IMG/VR virus record: IMGVR_UViG_3300032087_000460
Location: 1-58,196 of that record
Direction: 5' to 3' (one strand)
DNA: 58,196 nt
Source: a virus
The translations under genes were made by a program, and so were the position numbers. Under the pieces are notes generated by a model. That model was not told where the DNA came from. It saw nothing but the letters and a program-made list of their open reading frames with translations, and ran no database searches. Below are positions 22,708 to 31,007 of the stretch, piece after piece. How positions within the stretch are numbered: the stretch's first letter is position 1; the number at the start of each line of letters is the position of its first letter.

Positions 22708-24744
22708 ATGAAGGTAGTTCTTGACGTAGAGAATACAGTTACAGAACGTGGAGGAAAATTACACCTAGACCCTTATGAACCCACTAATGCACTAGTCATG
22801 GTGGGTGTTTTATTCGATACAGGAGAACATCGTGTATTCACATTTAACCACTCTGAGAAACAAGCTGACAGCGTTGAGGATTTACACAGCATACTTTCTG
22901 AATGCACTGTGCTTATCGGGCATAATCTTGCACATGACCTCGCATGGTTGTGGGAAACAGGGTTCCAATACGACGGAGCAATCTGGGACACGATGGTGGC
23001 CGAGTACGTTTTACAAGAAGGTCAGAAGAACCCTCTCTCGTTAGACGCATGTTCGGAGCGATATGACCTAACAGTTAAAAAGCAAGACACATTACATAAC
23101 TATCTGAAAAAAGGTTATAGTGTTGCAGATGTGCCACACTCTGAACTTACTGAGTATTTGATTGCTGACTTGAAGGCAACACAAGAGCTTGCTGCACTGC
23201 AGCGTGTCAAACTATTATCTAGTAATTACAGTAACTTGATGCCAACTGTTGAACTAACTAATCAAGTTACTAAAACTCTAGCACGTATGAATCAGAAGGG
23301 CATCAAGGTTGATCGAGATGCTCTCAATGAGGTTCGTGAGGAGTTTGAACGTGAGCGTAATGACCTAGTCACAGAGTTAGACCACATTGCGCGTGACTTG
23401 ATGGGTGACTATCCCCTCAATCTAAACAGCCCAGAACAACTCTCTTGGCTAATCTATTCCCGCAAACCTAAAGACAAAAAGAACTGGGCAGATAACTTCA
23501 CTGATCGTATGGCAGACAGCGACTTTAGATCTACCGTGTCTTCACTGTCTCAAGTTATGTACAAACAAAAAGCCAAACAATGTAAGACTTGCTTCGGTAC
23601 AGGTAAGGTACGCAAGACTAAAAAGAATGGTGAGCCTTTTGCAAGACCTAGTAAATGTAGTATGTGCGAAGGCGAAGGCTGCTTGTATGAAGCTACAGAT
23701 CAGATAGCAGGTCTTAAATTTAATCCGCCTAATCCTAAATGGGTTAGCGCTAATGGCTTCAGCACTAACAAGAATGATCTGACACTGTTAGCTGCGGCTG
23801 CTACTAGAAGTAAGAATACAGTAGCACAAAACTTCCTAAGTAAAGTAACAAGACTGAGTGCAGTAGAAACTTATCTCTCTTCATTCGTAGACGGTATTGA
23901 TACCTTCACGAAAGCTGACGGTATGCTACACGTACAACTAACACAGACCGTTACATCTACTGGCAGGTTTTCAGGACGTAATCCTAACATGCAGAACATG
24001 CCGAGAGGCGGTACATTTCCAGTTAAGAAATGTTTCGTGTCTCGTTGGAAAGGCGGTAGCATACTTGAAGCTGACTTTGCACAGCTAGAGTTTCGTGTAG
24101 CTGCCTTCCTATCACAGGACAAACTAGCTATAGAAGAGGTGAGTAATGGGTTCGACGTACACTCCTATACTGCAAAGGTTATCAGTGATGCAGGCCAGCC
24201 TACGTCGCGCCAACAGGCGAAGGCACACACATTCGCCCCACTATATGGAGCCACAGGGTTCGGACGTTCTCCTTCAGAGGCAAGATATTATGAACACTTC
24301 GGCGAGAAGTACAGAGGAATATCCAGATGGCATACAGAACTTGCCAGAGAAGCCCTCAACGACGGAAGAATAACAACGCCGTCTGGTAGGTCATTTGCCT
24401 TTCCTGAAGTAGAAAGACGGGCTAACGGTACTCCTACGTACTTTACACAGATTAAGAACTATCCTGTACAGTCATTTGCTACTGCTGACATTGTGCCGCT
24501 TGCTCTTCTGTACATAGAGAAGCAGCTTGAGCGTAAGGACACATGCATTGTAAATACTGTACATGACTCAATCGTTTTAGATGTACATCCAACGGAGGTA
24601 AACTTTGCACTGAATGTAATACAAGACACAAATAAAAATCTTAAAAGCCTTATTGACATTCAATGGGGAATAGATTTTAATGTGCCATTGCTTTTAGAGG
24701 CTAAAATTGGCCCTAACTGGCTTGACACTAAAGACGTGAACTGA
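22708..24744 (+). CDS. Family A DNA polymerase with DnaJ-like zinc finger insertion
   Basis: A 678-residue replicative polymerase. The 3'-5' exonuclease has D6/E8 (LDVEN), HNLAHD near 72-77 and Y150/D154 (YLIADLK). Between exonuclease and polymerase lie two CxxCxGxG motifs, CKTCFGTG at 292-299 and CSMCEGEG at 317-324, as in the DnaJ cysteine-rich domain (half of its usual four). Polymerase motif A is LEADFAQLEFR with D456, motif B is RQQAKAHTFAPLYG, and motif C is VHDS with D620. I recall the same DnaJ insertion from SAR116 phage HMO-2011. ATG 22708 follows AGGAGGG. Confidence 0.95.
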   Translation: MKVVLDVENTVTERGGKLHLDPYEPTNALVMVGVLFDTGEHRVFTFNHSEKQADSVEDLHSILSECTVLIGHNLAHDLAWLWETGFQYDGAIWDTMVAEYVLQEGQKNPLSLDACSERYDLTVKKQDTLHNYLKKGYSVADVPHSELTEYLIADLKATQELAALQRVKLLSSNYSNLMPTVELTNQVTKTLARMNQKGIKVDRDALNEVREEFERERNDLVTELDHIARDLMGDYPLNLNSPEQLSWLIYSRKPKDKKNWADNFTDRMADSDFRSTVSSLSQVMYKQKAKQCKTCFGTGKVRKTKKNGEPFARPSKCSMCEGEGCLYEATDQIAGLKFNPPNPKWVSANGFSTNKNDLTLLAAAATRSKNTVAQNFLSKVTRLSAVETYLSSFVDGIDTFTKADGMLHVQLTQTVTSTGRFSGRNPNMQNMPRGGTFPVKKCFVSRWKGGSILEADFAQLEFRVAAFLSQDKLAIEEVSNGFDVHSYTAKVISDAGQPTSRQQAKAHTFAPLYGATGFGRSPSEARYYEHFGEKYRGISRWHTELAREALNDGRITTPSGRSFAFPEVERRANGTPTYFTQIKNYPVQSFATADIVPLALLYIEKQLERKDTCIVNTVHDSIVLDVHPTEVNFALNVIQDTNKNLKSLIDIQWGIDFNVPLLLEAKIGPNWLDTKDVN

Positions 24745-24774
24745 TATAACTTCGGACTCTTGAAAGGAAAAAGA

Positions 24775-25674
24775 ATGAACGAAGTAGCAACATTAGAAGG
24801 TAGTAACTTTGCAGAACTTGCTCGGCTTGCAGGTATGGCTACAGGTGCAGGAGAGAAGAAAACATCTTCACTTATGCGTCTAGCACTACAACATAAGCCA
24901 CTTTCAGCTAAACAGGAAGTAAAAGGCAAGCAAGTAAATGTAGAGGTAGTCGAAGCTGGAAGTTTTCGCATTGAAGAGATGGTAGCTGATGGCAAAAAGA
25001 TTTACTCTACTGACGTAACTCTACGTCCATTCATGCAGCGTGTGTACTATAGACGCTTTGTGATGGGCGATGGAGACACGCCTAATCGGTTTATGAAAAC
25101 CGTGATGGCTAATGATCTGAAGTCAGAACTTAAAGATACGGACGGTGGTTTCAACTGTGGTAAACCAAGTACATTCTTTGAGGACTGGAATCAGGTTCCT
25201 GATAAGATCAAGGCAGTTATTCGTGCCACTAAACGCACTCGTGCAATCTTTGGTACGGCCACTGTTAATGGTGCAATGGACGCTGAAGGTAATCCTGTTG
25301 ACTCTCCGAATCCAATTCCTGTTATATGGGAAGTGGACAACAAGGAAGCTTTCAATGCTGTAAATGCACCATTTAACAAACTGTTTAAAATGCAAGCTCT
25401 CCCCATGAGCTATAACATTTTACTGTCCTCTGAAGCCCGTTCATTACCTAACGGGGAAAACTTCTACGTACCTAGAGTACAGCTTGACCTTAAAAATAAG
25501 CTCGAATTAACTGAGAGCGATCAGGAAACATTTACTAACTTCCTTGACTGGATTAAGGACCACAACACCTACGTGTTGGGCAAGTGGGACGAAAACAATG
25601 TTCAAGACGTTGATGATTCCACAAAGGATTTAGTAAATGAGTTCATCGACGTAACCACTGAAGAGGCTGCGTAA
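24775..25674 (+). CDS. Candidate single-stranded DNA-binding or replication protein
   Basis: A 299-residue protein starting MNEVATLEGSNFAEL, after AAAGGAAAAAG. It lies between the polymerase and an exonuclease, the usual place for a phage ssDNA-binding protein. The middle has beta-rich stretches and the C-terminus is acidic (NNVQDVDDSTKDLVNEF, ending TTEEAA), as ssDNA-binding proteins often are. No OB-fold motif can be asserted by reading. The stop overlaps the next start by one base. Confidence 0.55.
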   Translation: MNEVATLEGSNFAELARLAGMATGAGEKKTSSLMRLALQHKPLSAKQEVKGKQVNVEVVEAGSFRIEEMVADGKKIYSTDVTLRPFMQRVYYRRFVMGDGDTPNRFMKTVMANDLKSELKDTDGGFNCGKPSTFFEDWNQVPDKIKAVIRATKRTRAIFGTATVNGAMDAEGNPVDSPNPIPVIWEVDNKEAFNAVNAPFNKLFKMQALPMSYNILLSSEARSLPNGENFYVPRVQLDLKNKLELTESDQETFTNFLDWIKDHNTYVLGKWDENNVQDVDDSTKDLVNEFIDVTTEEAA

Positions 25675-26534
25675 TGAACCATCCCGCTGAACTGATGTTG
25701 CATAAACTGCTTTCCGATATGCGCGATGGCACTGCCTCAATGTCTGATTCCTCCATTGAGCAAATTGTGTCTGACGTGCGGGACGCATTGCAACGTCAGT
25801 TTGGTGGGGAAGGGCAGAAAGAATTTAGACTGCGTATGTCTAATATCGGACGCCCATATTGCCAGCTTTGGTATCAGAAGAATAAGCCTGAAGCAGGCCG
25901 TTCCTTACCTACTACCTTTATTATGAACATGATGTTGGGCGACATTGTTGAGGCAGTGTTTAAGGGTCTTCTTACCGAAGCTGGAGTAGCTTATGACAAT
26001 AGTGAACACGTCACACTAGAACTTGAGGACGGTAAAGAAATAAACGGTACAACTGACCTTAGTATTGACGGTGCTGTAGATGACATTAAATCAGCTTCAC
26101 CGTGGTCATATAAATTTAAATTCAACGACTATGACACATTAAAGAAAGGGGATGCCTTCGGATACGTAGGTCAATTAGCGGGTTATGCAAAGGCTTCAAA
26201 CAAACGTGCAGGTGGCTGGTGGGTTGTCAATAAAGCCAACGGTCAGTTTAAATATGTACCTGCACAAGGTCTTGAAATTGACGAAGAAGTTACTAAATTA
26301 AATAATACGGCACAGCGTATGGATAGCAATGAGTTTGAGCGTTGCTACGAGCCTGAGTCTGAGTTCTTCAGAGGTAAGCCTACGGGCAATAAAATACTCG
26401 GCGCTGTCTGTAAATTCTGTGACTATAAAGAAGATTGTTGGGAGACGTTAGTAACGCGCCCATCAATACCTTCTTCAGCTAAAGAGCCACCAGAGGTGGA
26501 CTACGTATATATAGAGGAGAAATACAATGACTAA
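25674..26534 (+). CDS. PD-(D/E)XK exonuclease, Cas4/RecB-like with Fe-S cluster cysteines
   Basis: A 286-residue nuclease for recombination or degradation of host DNA. The catalytic core reads E93 (DIVEAVF), a D at 132 or 136, DIK with D137 and K139 (VDDIKSAS), and GYVGQLAGYAKA with Q167. C63 (PYCQLW) with C246, C249 and C255 (CKFCDYKEDC) has the spacing of the 4Fe-4S site of Cas4 and AddB-type nucleases. It lies between the candidate ssDNA-binding gene and a resolvase. ATG overlaps the previous stop as TAATG. Confidence 0.85.
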   Translation: MNHPAELMLHKLLSDMRDGTASMSDSSIEQIVSDVRDALQRQFGGEGQKEFRLRMSNIGRPYCQLWYQKNKPEAGRSLPTTFIMNMMLGDIVEAVFKGLLTEAGVAYDNSEHVTLELEDGKEINGTTDLSIDGAVDDIKSASPWSYKFKFNDYDTLKKGDAFGYVGQLAGYAKASNKRAGGWWVVNKANGQFKYVPAQGLEIDEEVTKLNNTAQRMDSNEFERCYEPESEFFRGKPTGNKILGAVCKFCDYKEDCWETLVTRPSIPSSAKEPPEVDYVYIEEKYND

Positions 26535-26748
26535 CTTATACGATGAACTTTCGCTAGACGAACTAGCAGAGCGCATTAAGAACATGCAGGAGGAACTTAC
26601 TGCTGCACGTAAAGAATATAACGAAAAGCGCACAGCTAATCTACGTAGCCTTATGGAAACACGTAGAGAGACGGAACGTGCTATTCGTGAAGAGATGATG
26701 AATCTCGGATACAAAACTTTTAAAGCAGGGAATATCTGGTCTTTCTAA
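26527..26748 (+). CDS. Coiled-coil small protein
   Basis: A 73-residue protein whose residues 8-58 form a highly charged helix (LDELAERIKNMQEELTAARK), probably a coiled coil, with a short C-terminal YKTFKAGNIWSF. It overlaps the exonuclease end by eight bases and shares one base with the next start. It may bridge nuclease and resolvase, but this is a guess. Confidence 0.55.
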   Translation: MTNLYDELSLDELAERIKNMQEELTAARKEYNEKRTANLRSLMETRRETERAIREEMMNLGYKTFKAGNIWSF

Positions 26749-27194
26749 TGGATGCAAAGCGTTTTCGCGCTGCACGTAAAAAGGGGTATAGGTCAGGGCT
26801 AGAACTAAAGATAGCTCAATCACTAGATAAAACGGGCGTCAAGTATACATACGAGAAGCTCAAGATTGAGTGGGAAGATCTAGCTTACAGGACTTATACC
26901 CCTGATTTCGTTTTAGCGAACAATATAATAATTGAAACAAAAGGGTTATTTACGTCAGCGGATAGGCGCAAGCATGTTGAGATTAAGAAACAACATCCTG
27001 AACTTGATATTCGTTTTGTTTTTGAAAATAGCAGACGTAAGTTATACAAGGGCGCTAAGAACACATACGCCAAGTGGTGTATACAGAAAGGCTTCTTATA
27101 CTATGACAGAATTATACCTGAAGACTGGTTGACTGAAGAACCTAACCCTGCTATTGCTAAATTCGTAGACTTCAAAGGAACAAAACGTAAATGA
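26748..27194 (+). CDS. T7 endonuclease I-like Holliday junction resolvase
   Basis: A 148-residue endonuclease that cuts branched DNA such as Holliday junctions and helps resolve replication intermediates before packaging. The match to T7 gp3 covers nearly the whole length: YRSGLE with E19, YTPDF with D53, IIETKGL with E63 and K65, then HPELDIRFVF and RRKLYKGAK. All four catalytic positions of T7 endonuclease I (E20, D55, E65, K67) have counterparts. It overlaps both neighbours by one to four bases. Confidence 0.93.
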   Translation: MDAKRFRAARKKGYRSGLELKIAQSLDKTGVKYTYEKLKIEWEDLAYRTYTPDFVLANNIIIETKGLFTSADRRKHVEIKKQHPELDIRFVFENSRRKLYKGAKNTYAKWCIQKGFLYYDRIIPEDWLTEEPNPAIAKFVDFKGTKRK

Positions 27195-27547
27195 GTACAT
27201 TCAAAGAAGCATTTACCGAAGATAGTTTCTATTTGAAGTTTCAGCCTATCTTTGATCCACAAGGCGCGTGGACTGGAGACATAGATATATCTGCAATCAT
27301 ACATGACGATCATAGTTTGAGCTATGAAGAGTTAGGTGAGATGCTACACGTACTTCAAATGGTATGTGCTAGTGTCCCTCTGTATGAACAGGACGATGAA
27401 GTTAGAGAAAAGGCTATGGCCATAGTTGACTTAGCTATGGAAGATCCTAATGGAGAATATCTATTTAAGAAAGAAGATCAACAAAAAGCTAAACCGTCTG
27501 TTACTACTGAAGGTAACGTAATTAAACTGAGGTTTGACAATGATTGA
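27191..27547 (+). CDS. Acidic early protein of unknown function
   Basis: A 118-residue protein starting MSTFKEAFTEDSFYLKFQP. It overlaps the resolvase stop and the DUF3310 start. Acidic, with a central helix (SYEELGEMLHVLQMV). No function recognised. Confidence 0.5.
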   Translation: MSTFKEAFTEDSFYLKFQPIFDPQGAWTGDIDISAIIHDDHSLSYEELGEMLHVLQMVCASVPLYEQDDEVREKAMAIVDLAMEDPNGEYLFKKEDQQKAKPSVTTEGNVIKLRFDND

Positions 27548-27770
27548 TGACGTAAACAAACCAGAACATTACAACAAGACAGGCAGAGAGACTATTGAAA
27601 TTATATATGACTCCATGCTTGGTGATGAGTTTGAAGGATACTTAAAAGGTAATGTACTCAAGTATGTTACACGATACAGATTTAAACATGCGGAAGATCC
27701 ACTAAAGGATCTTTTAAAGGCCAGATGGTACTTAAATAAACTAATAGAAGTCGTAGAAAATAGAACATGA
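27540..27770 (+). CDS. DUF3310 family protein
   Basis: A 76-residue protein with VNKPEHYNKTGRETIEI, GYLKGNVLKYVTRYR and LLKARWYLNKLIE, the complete signature of DUF3310 (also called SaV-like), common in phages. The family may bind nucleotides or DNA, but no role is established to my knowledge. I start at ATG 27540 (MIDDVNKPEHY), not the TTG six bases before. Stop overlaps the next start as ATGA. Confidence 0.85.
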   Translation: MIDDVNKPEHYNKTGRETIEIIYDSMLGDEFEGYLKGNVLKYVTRYRFKHAEDPLKDLLKARWYLNKLIEVVENRT

Positions 27771-27931
27771 AAGTACGTATGATGATTACCATAGAGGTAG
27801 ATACTGAAGAGTATCCTATGCCGTCTGACGAGAACGTAGCGGCAGAGCTAGAACGTACCTTTACGGAAATGATCTACGATATTAATGGTCTAAACATTGT
27901 CGGCTTTAAATCAACACAGACGGGGAACTAA
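27767..27931 (+). CDS. Small acidic protein upstream of the ribonucleotide reductase
   Basis: A 54-residue acidic protein (MKVRMMITIEVDTEEYPMPS). Its start overlaps the DUF3310 stop, and the reductase ATG follows after one spacer base. A beta strand then helix then strand pattern is visible. No family recognised. Confidence 0.55.
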   Translation: MKVRMMITIEVDTEEYPMPSDENVAAELERTFTEMIYDINGLNIVGFKSTQTGN

Positions 27932-27932
27932 T

Positions 27933-29897
27933 ATGGGAAATATGCTACCTACCGATTACCAGAACTTTATTGCACTTAGTAGATATGCTAGATGGAAAGA
28001 TGATGAACAACGGCGTGAAAGCTGGGACGAGACTGTCAGCCGTTACTTTGACTATGTAGGAAATTATGTAAGTAAAAAGTTTAACTTTGACGAAAAGACT
28101 TTTGCTAAGTATCGTAAGGATCTAGAAGAAGGTGTTCTTAATCTTGATACTATGCCTTCGATGAGAGCAATGATGACGGCAGGTCCAGCATTGGATCGTT
28201 GTCACGTAGGTGCATACAACTGTAGTTACATACCAGTAGATAGCCCCCGTTCATTTGATGAGGCTATGTACATTCTTATGTGTGGTACTGGTGTAGGCTT
28301 TAGCGTAGAGCGTGAGAATGTAGACAAGCTGCCTATCGTCAACGAAGACTTTCACGATAGCAATACAATCATCATTGTAGACGACAGCAAAGCAGGCTGG
28401 TGTAAAGCCTTACGTGAATTGATTGCATGTCTGTATGCAGGTCAGGTACCTAAGTGGGACGTGTCACTTGTACGTCCAGCAGGTGCAAGGTTAAAGACAT
28501 TTGGTGGTAGAGCATCAGGTCCAGAACCATTAGAAGATTTATTTAACTTCTGTGTCGAGAAGTTCAAAGGTGCGGCAGGACGTAGATTGTATCCTGTAGA
28601 GGCACACGACATCATGTGTAAGATTGGTGAGATTGTAGTCGTCGGTGGTGTACGCCGTAGTGCATTGATTTCATTATCAAATCTTAACGATACATCTATG
28701 CGTAAAGCTAAGTCTGGTGAGTGGTGGGTGCATGAAGCCCAACGCGCATTAGCAAACAATAGTGTGTCATACAAAGAGAAACCTTCTATGGAAGTATTCT
28801 TTTCTGAGTGGCATTCACTCTATGAAAGCAAGTCTGGTGAACGCGGTATCTTTAACCGTCAGGCTGCTAAAAAGCAAGTATCTAAAAATGGTAGGCGCAG
28901 CAATTACTATGACGAAGAAGAGACCAAGCAGATTCAATGGGGTACGAATCCGTGTTCTGAAATTATATTACGTCCTTACCAGTTCTGCAATCTTTCCGAA
29001 GTTGTAGTACGTGCTACTGACTCTACGGAAACTCTGTTACGTAAGGTACGTAATGCAACTGTATTAGGAACATTCCAGTCTTGTCTGACTAACTTTAAGT
29101 ACCTTCGTTCCATATGGAAAAAGAATACAGAAGATGAAAGACTACTCGGCGTTAGCTTAACTGGAATTATGGATCATCCAGTTTTGAACGGTTCTAAAGG
29201 ACTTGACGAATGTGGTAGACTTCTGATACAATTACGAAATGAAGCTGTAAAAACCAACGCTAAGATTTCTAATGAATTAGGTATAAATCAGTCAGCAGCA
29301 ATCACTTGTGTTAAGCCTAGTGGTACTGTGTCACAATTAGTTGATAGTGCTAGTGGTATTCACGCCCGTCACAATCCACACTATATTCGTACAGTACGTG
29401 CTGACAATAAAGATCCTATGACACAGTTTATGATTGACTCAGGTATACCAGCAGAGCCAGACTTTATGAAACCAGAAAGCACAACAGTATTTTCGTTTCC
29501 TATGAAGTCGCCAAACAATGCAGTATGCCGCAATGATATGACTGCACTAGAGCATCTACAGTTATGGCTTACGTACCAAAACCATTGGTGCGAACATAAG
29601 CCAAGTATTACTGTGAGTGTACGTGAAGAAGAATGGCTGAAGGTTGGAGATTGGGTCTATGAAAACTTTGACAGTATTTCAGGTATTAGTTTCCTACCTC
29701 ACGTTGAGCATTCTTATAAGCAAGCTCCGTATCAAGATTGTTCTGAAGAGGACTACAAGGCGCTTATCGATAAGATGCCAAAGGCTATTGACTGGACTAA
29801 ACTTAGGGAGTACGAAAGAGAAGATAACACGTCTGGTTCGCAAGAACTCGCGTGTACGGCAGGTGTCTGCGAAGTCGTTGACATCTCCAGTAGATAA
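27933..29897 (+). CDS. nrdJ: Monomeric class II (B12-dependent) ribonucleoside-triphosphate reductase
   Basis: A 654-residue reductase that turns NTPs into dNTPs using adenosylcobalamin. The sequence follows Lactobacillus RTPR: AYNCSYIP with C97 (the C119 equivalent), NPCSEIILRPYQFC carrying the thiyl Cys, the Glu two residues on and the partner Cys eleven on (C408/E410/C419 equivalents), and a C-terminal ACTAGVC pair (C731/C736 equivalents). GTGVGFSVE and GGVRRSALISLSN are also present. ATG 27933 follows GGGGAAC. The enzyme works aerobically or anaerobically but depends on host B12. It feeds polymerase and ThyX. Confidence 0.93.
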   Translation: MGNMLPTDYQNFIALSRYARWKDDEQRRESWDETVSRYFDYVGNYVSKKFNFDEKTFAKYRKDLEEGVLNLDTMPSMRAMMTAGPALDRCHVGAYNCSYIPVDSPRSFDEAMYILMCGTGVGFSVERENVDKLPIVNEDFHDSNTIIIVDDSKAGWCKALRELIACLYAGQVPKWDVSLVRPAGARLKTFGGRASGPEPLEDLFNFCVEKFKGAAGRRLYPVEAHDIMCKIGEIVVVGGVRRSALISLSNLNDTSMRKAKSGEWWVHEAQRALANNSVSYKEKPSMEVFFSEWHSLYESKSGERGIFNRQAAKKQVSKNGRRSNYYDEEETKQIQWGTNPCSEIILRPYQFCNLSEVVVRATDSTETLLRKVRNATVLGTFQSCLTNFKYLRSIWKKNTEDERLLGVSLTGIMDHPVLNGSKGLDECGRLLIQLRNEAVKTNAKISNELGINQSAAITCVKPSGTVSQLVDSASGIHARHNPHYIRTVRADNKDPMTQFMIDSGIPAEPDFMKPESTTVFSFPMKSPNNAVCRNDMTALEHLQLWLTYQNHWCEHKPSITVSVREEEWLKVGDWVYENFDSISGISFLPHVEHSYKQAPYQDCSEEDYKALIDKMPKAIDWTKLREYEREDNTSGSQELACTAGVCEVVDISSR

Positions 29898-29924
29898 AGC
29901 AACCGGAACTATGAGGGATGTACC

Positions 29925-30401
29925 TTGAGAGAAGTTGAGATAACAACCGAGATTATTGACAACGCCCGTGTAAAGGCTAAAGAACTCGGACTACTGAGAA
30001 ACTCAATAACTAGAGGAAAGGGAAACCTCATAGGTTTCATTGGTGAAGAAATAGCTCTTTCATGTTTAGGAGGTGAAGCTACAAACACATACGACTACGA
30101 TCTTACATTAGACAACGGTACTACCGTAGACGTAAAAACAAAAAGCACAAGTGTCACACCATTATCTCACTACGATTGTAGTGTAGCTGCTTACAATACT
30201 AAGCAGAAGTGTGACGCTTATGCCTTTGTTAGGGTCAAGAATGATCTAAGTGTTGGGTGGTACTTAGGAATATTACCTAAAGATACTTATTTAAACATTG
30301 CCGAAAGATTCGACAAAGGTGACGTAGATCCAGCAAACGGCTTTACAATAAAAGCAGATTGTTACAATGTCAAGATTTCGGAGTTACAGGATGCTATATG
30401 A
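29925..30401 (+). CDS. PD-(D/E)XK nuclease-like protein with a TTG start
   Basis: A 158-residue protein. GFIGEEIAL (E41) followed by DYDLTLDNGTTVDVKTKST has the E...D...D-x-K order of restriction-type nucleases (D59 or D63, D69, K71). Both ATGs nearby are out of frame and hit stops, so the frame starts at TTG 29925, with AGGGAT eight to thirteen bases upstream. It overlaps the next gene as ATGA. It could degrade host DNA or process phage DNA; activity is inferred from the motif only. Confidence 0.68.
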   Translation: MREVEITTEIIDNARVKAKELGLLRNSITRGKGNLIGFIGEEIALSCLGGEATNTYDYDLTLDNGTTVDVKTKSTSVTPLSHYDCSVAAYNTKQKCDAYAFVRVKNDLSVGWYLGILPKDTYLNIAERFDKGDVDPANGFTIKADCYNVKISELQDAI

Positions 30402-30643
30402 AAAAGAATTACGATAAACAAAAGATTAAAAAGAAAGAGCCTGTATACCCTCAATATCAAGTAGGGTATGAGGCTTTTTTTAGTAAGGCACAAAGACTAA
30501 AACGTGTAGGTGACGCTACAGTTATTGTAACCGCTTGCCCATACAGAAAGTACACTATGGGAGCGCGTGAGTGGCAAAGAGGCTATGACAATGCCTACTT
30601 TGACAATCTGGAGAAGTTACGTGACTCTAATAGACGACGTTAG
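30398..30643 (+). CDS. RMF-like small basic protein
   Basis: An 81-residue protein starting MKKNYDKQKIKKKEP. Its second half contains CPYRKYTMGAREWQRGYDNA, which resembles the CPY...W..GW..A core of ribosome modulation factor, a bacterial protein that pairs 70S ribosomes in stationary phase. If the resemblance is real, the phage may alter host translation. It overlaps mazG by 23 bases. The similarity is short and read by eye. Confidence 0.5.
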   Translation: MKKNYDKQKIKKKEPVYPQYQVGYEAFFSKAQRLKRVGDATVIVTACPYRKYTMGAREWQRGYDNAYFDNLEKLRDSNRRR

Positions 30644-31007
30644 AAAATTTATGGAAGAGAAAGGTGCGGCTATGACCTTTGAGGAATACCAGAAGTTTTG
30701 TAAGACAACCGCTATTTATCCAGACGGTACTAAATTAATGTACCCTGCATTAGGTCTTACTGGTGAGGCTGGTGAGGTAGCTAATAAGATTAAGAAGCTT
30801 GTACGAGATGGTGTACCTAAAGACGCACAAGAAGCTGCTAATGTTAAAGAACAGATAGCTGCTGAACTCGGTGACGTACTATGGTACTGTGCTGCACTAG
30901 CTAGTGACCTAGATGTTTCACTAGGCCGCGTAGCTAAGAACAACATGGATAAGCTTACGTCACGTAAAGAACGTGGTAAGATTGGCGGGTCAGGCGATAA
31001 CCGTTAG
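30621..31007 (+). CDS. mazG: MazG-type nucleotide pyrophosphohydrolase
   Basis: A 128-residue enzyme of the MazG superfamily, which hydrolyses NTPs or dNTPs or (p)ppGpp-related nucleotides. GEAGEVANKIKKL gives the ExxE pair (E49, E52) and AELGDVLWY gives ExxD (E82, D85), the metal site. GTG 30621 is preferred because GGAGAAG is well placed; ATG 30651 and ATG 30672 are alternatives. It is the last gene of the rightward arm, and its stop overlaps the stop of the opposing gene. It may clean the nucleotide pool or dampen the host starvation response. Confidence 0.88.
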   Translation: MTLIDDVRKFMEEKGAAMTFEEYQKFCKTTAIYPDGTKLMYPALGLTGEAGEVANKIKKLVRDGVPKDAQEAANVKEQIAAELGDVLWYCAALASDLDVSLGRVAKNNMDKLTSRKERGKIGGSGDNR

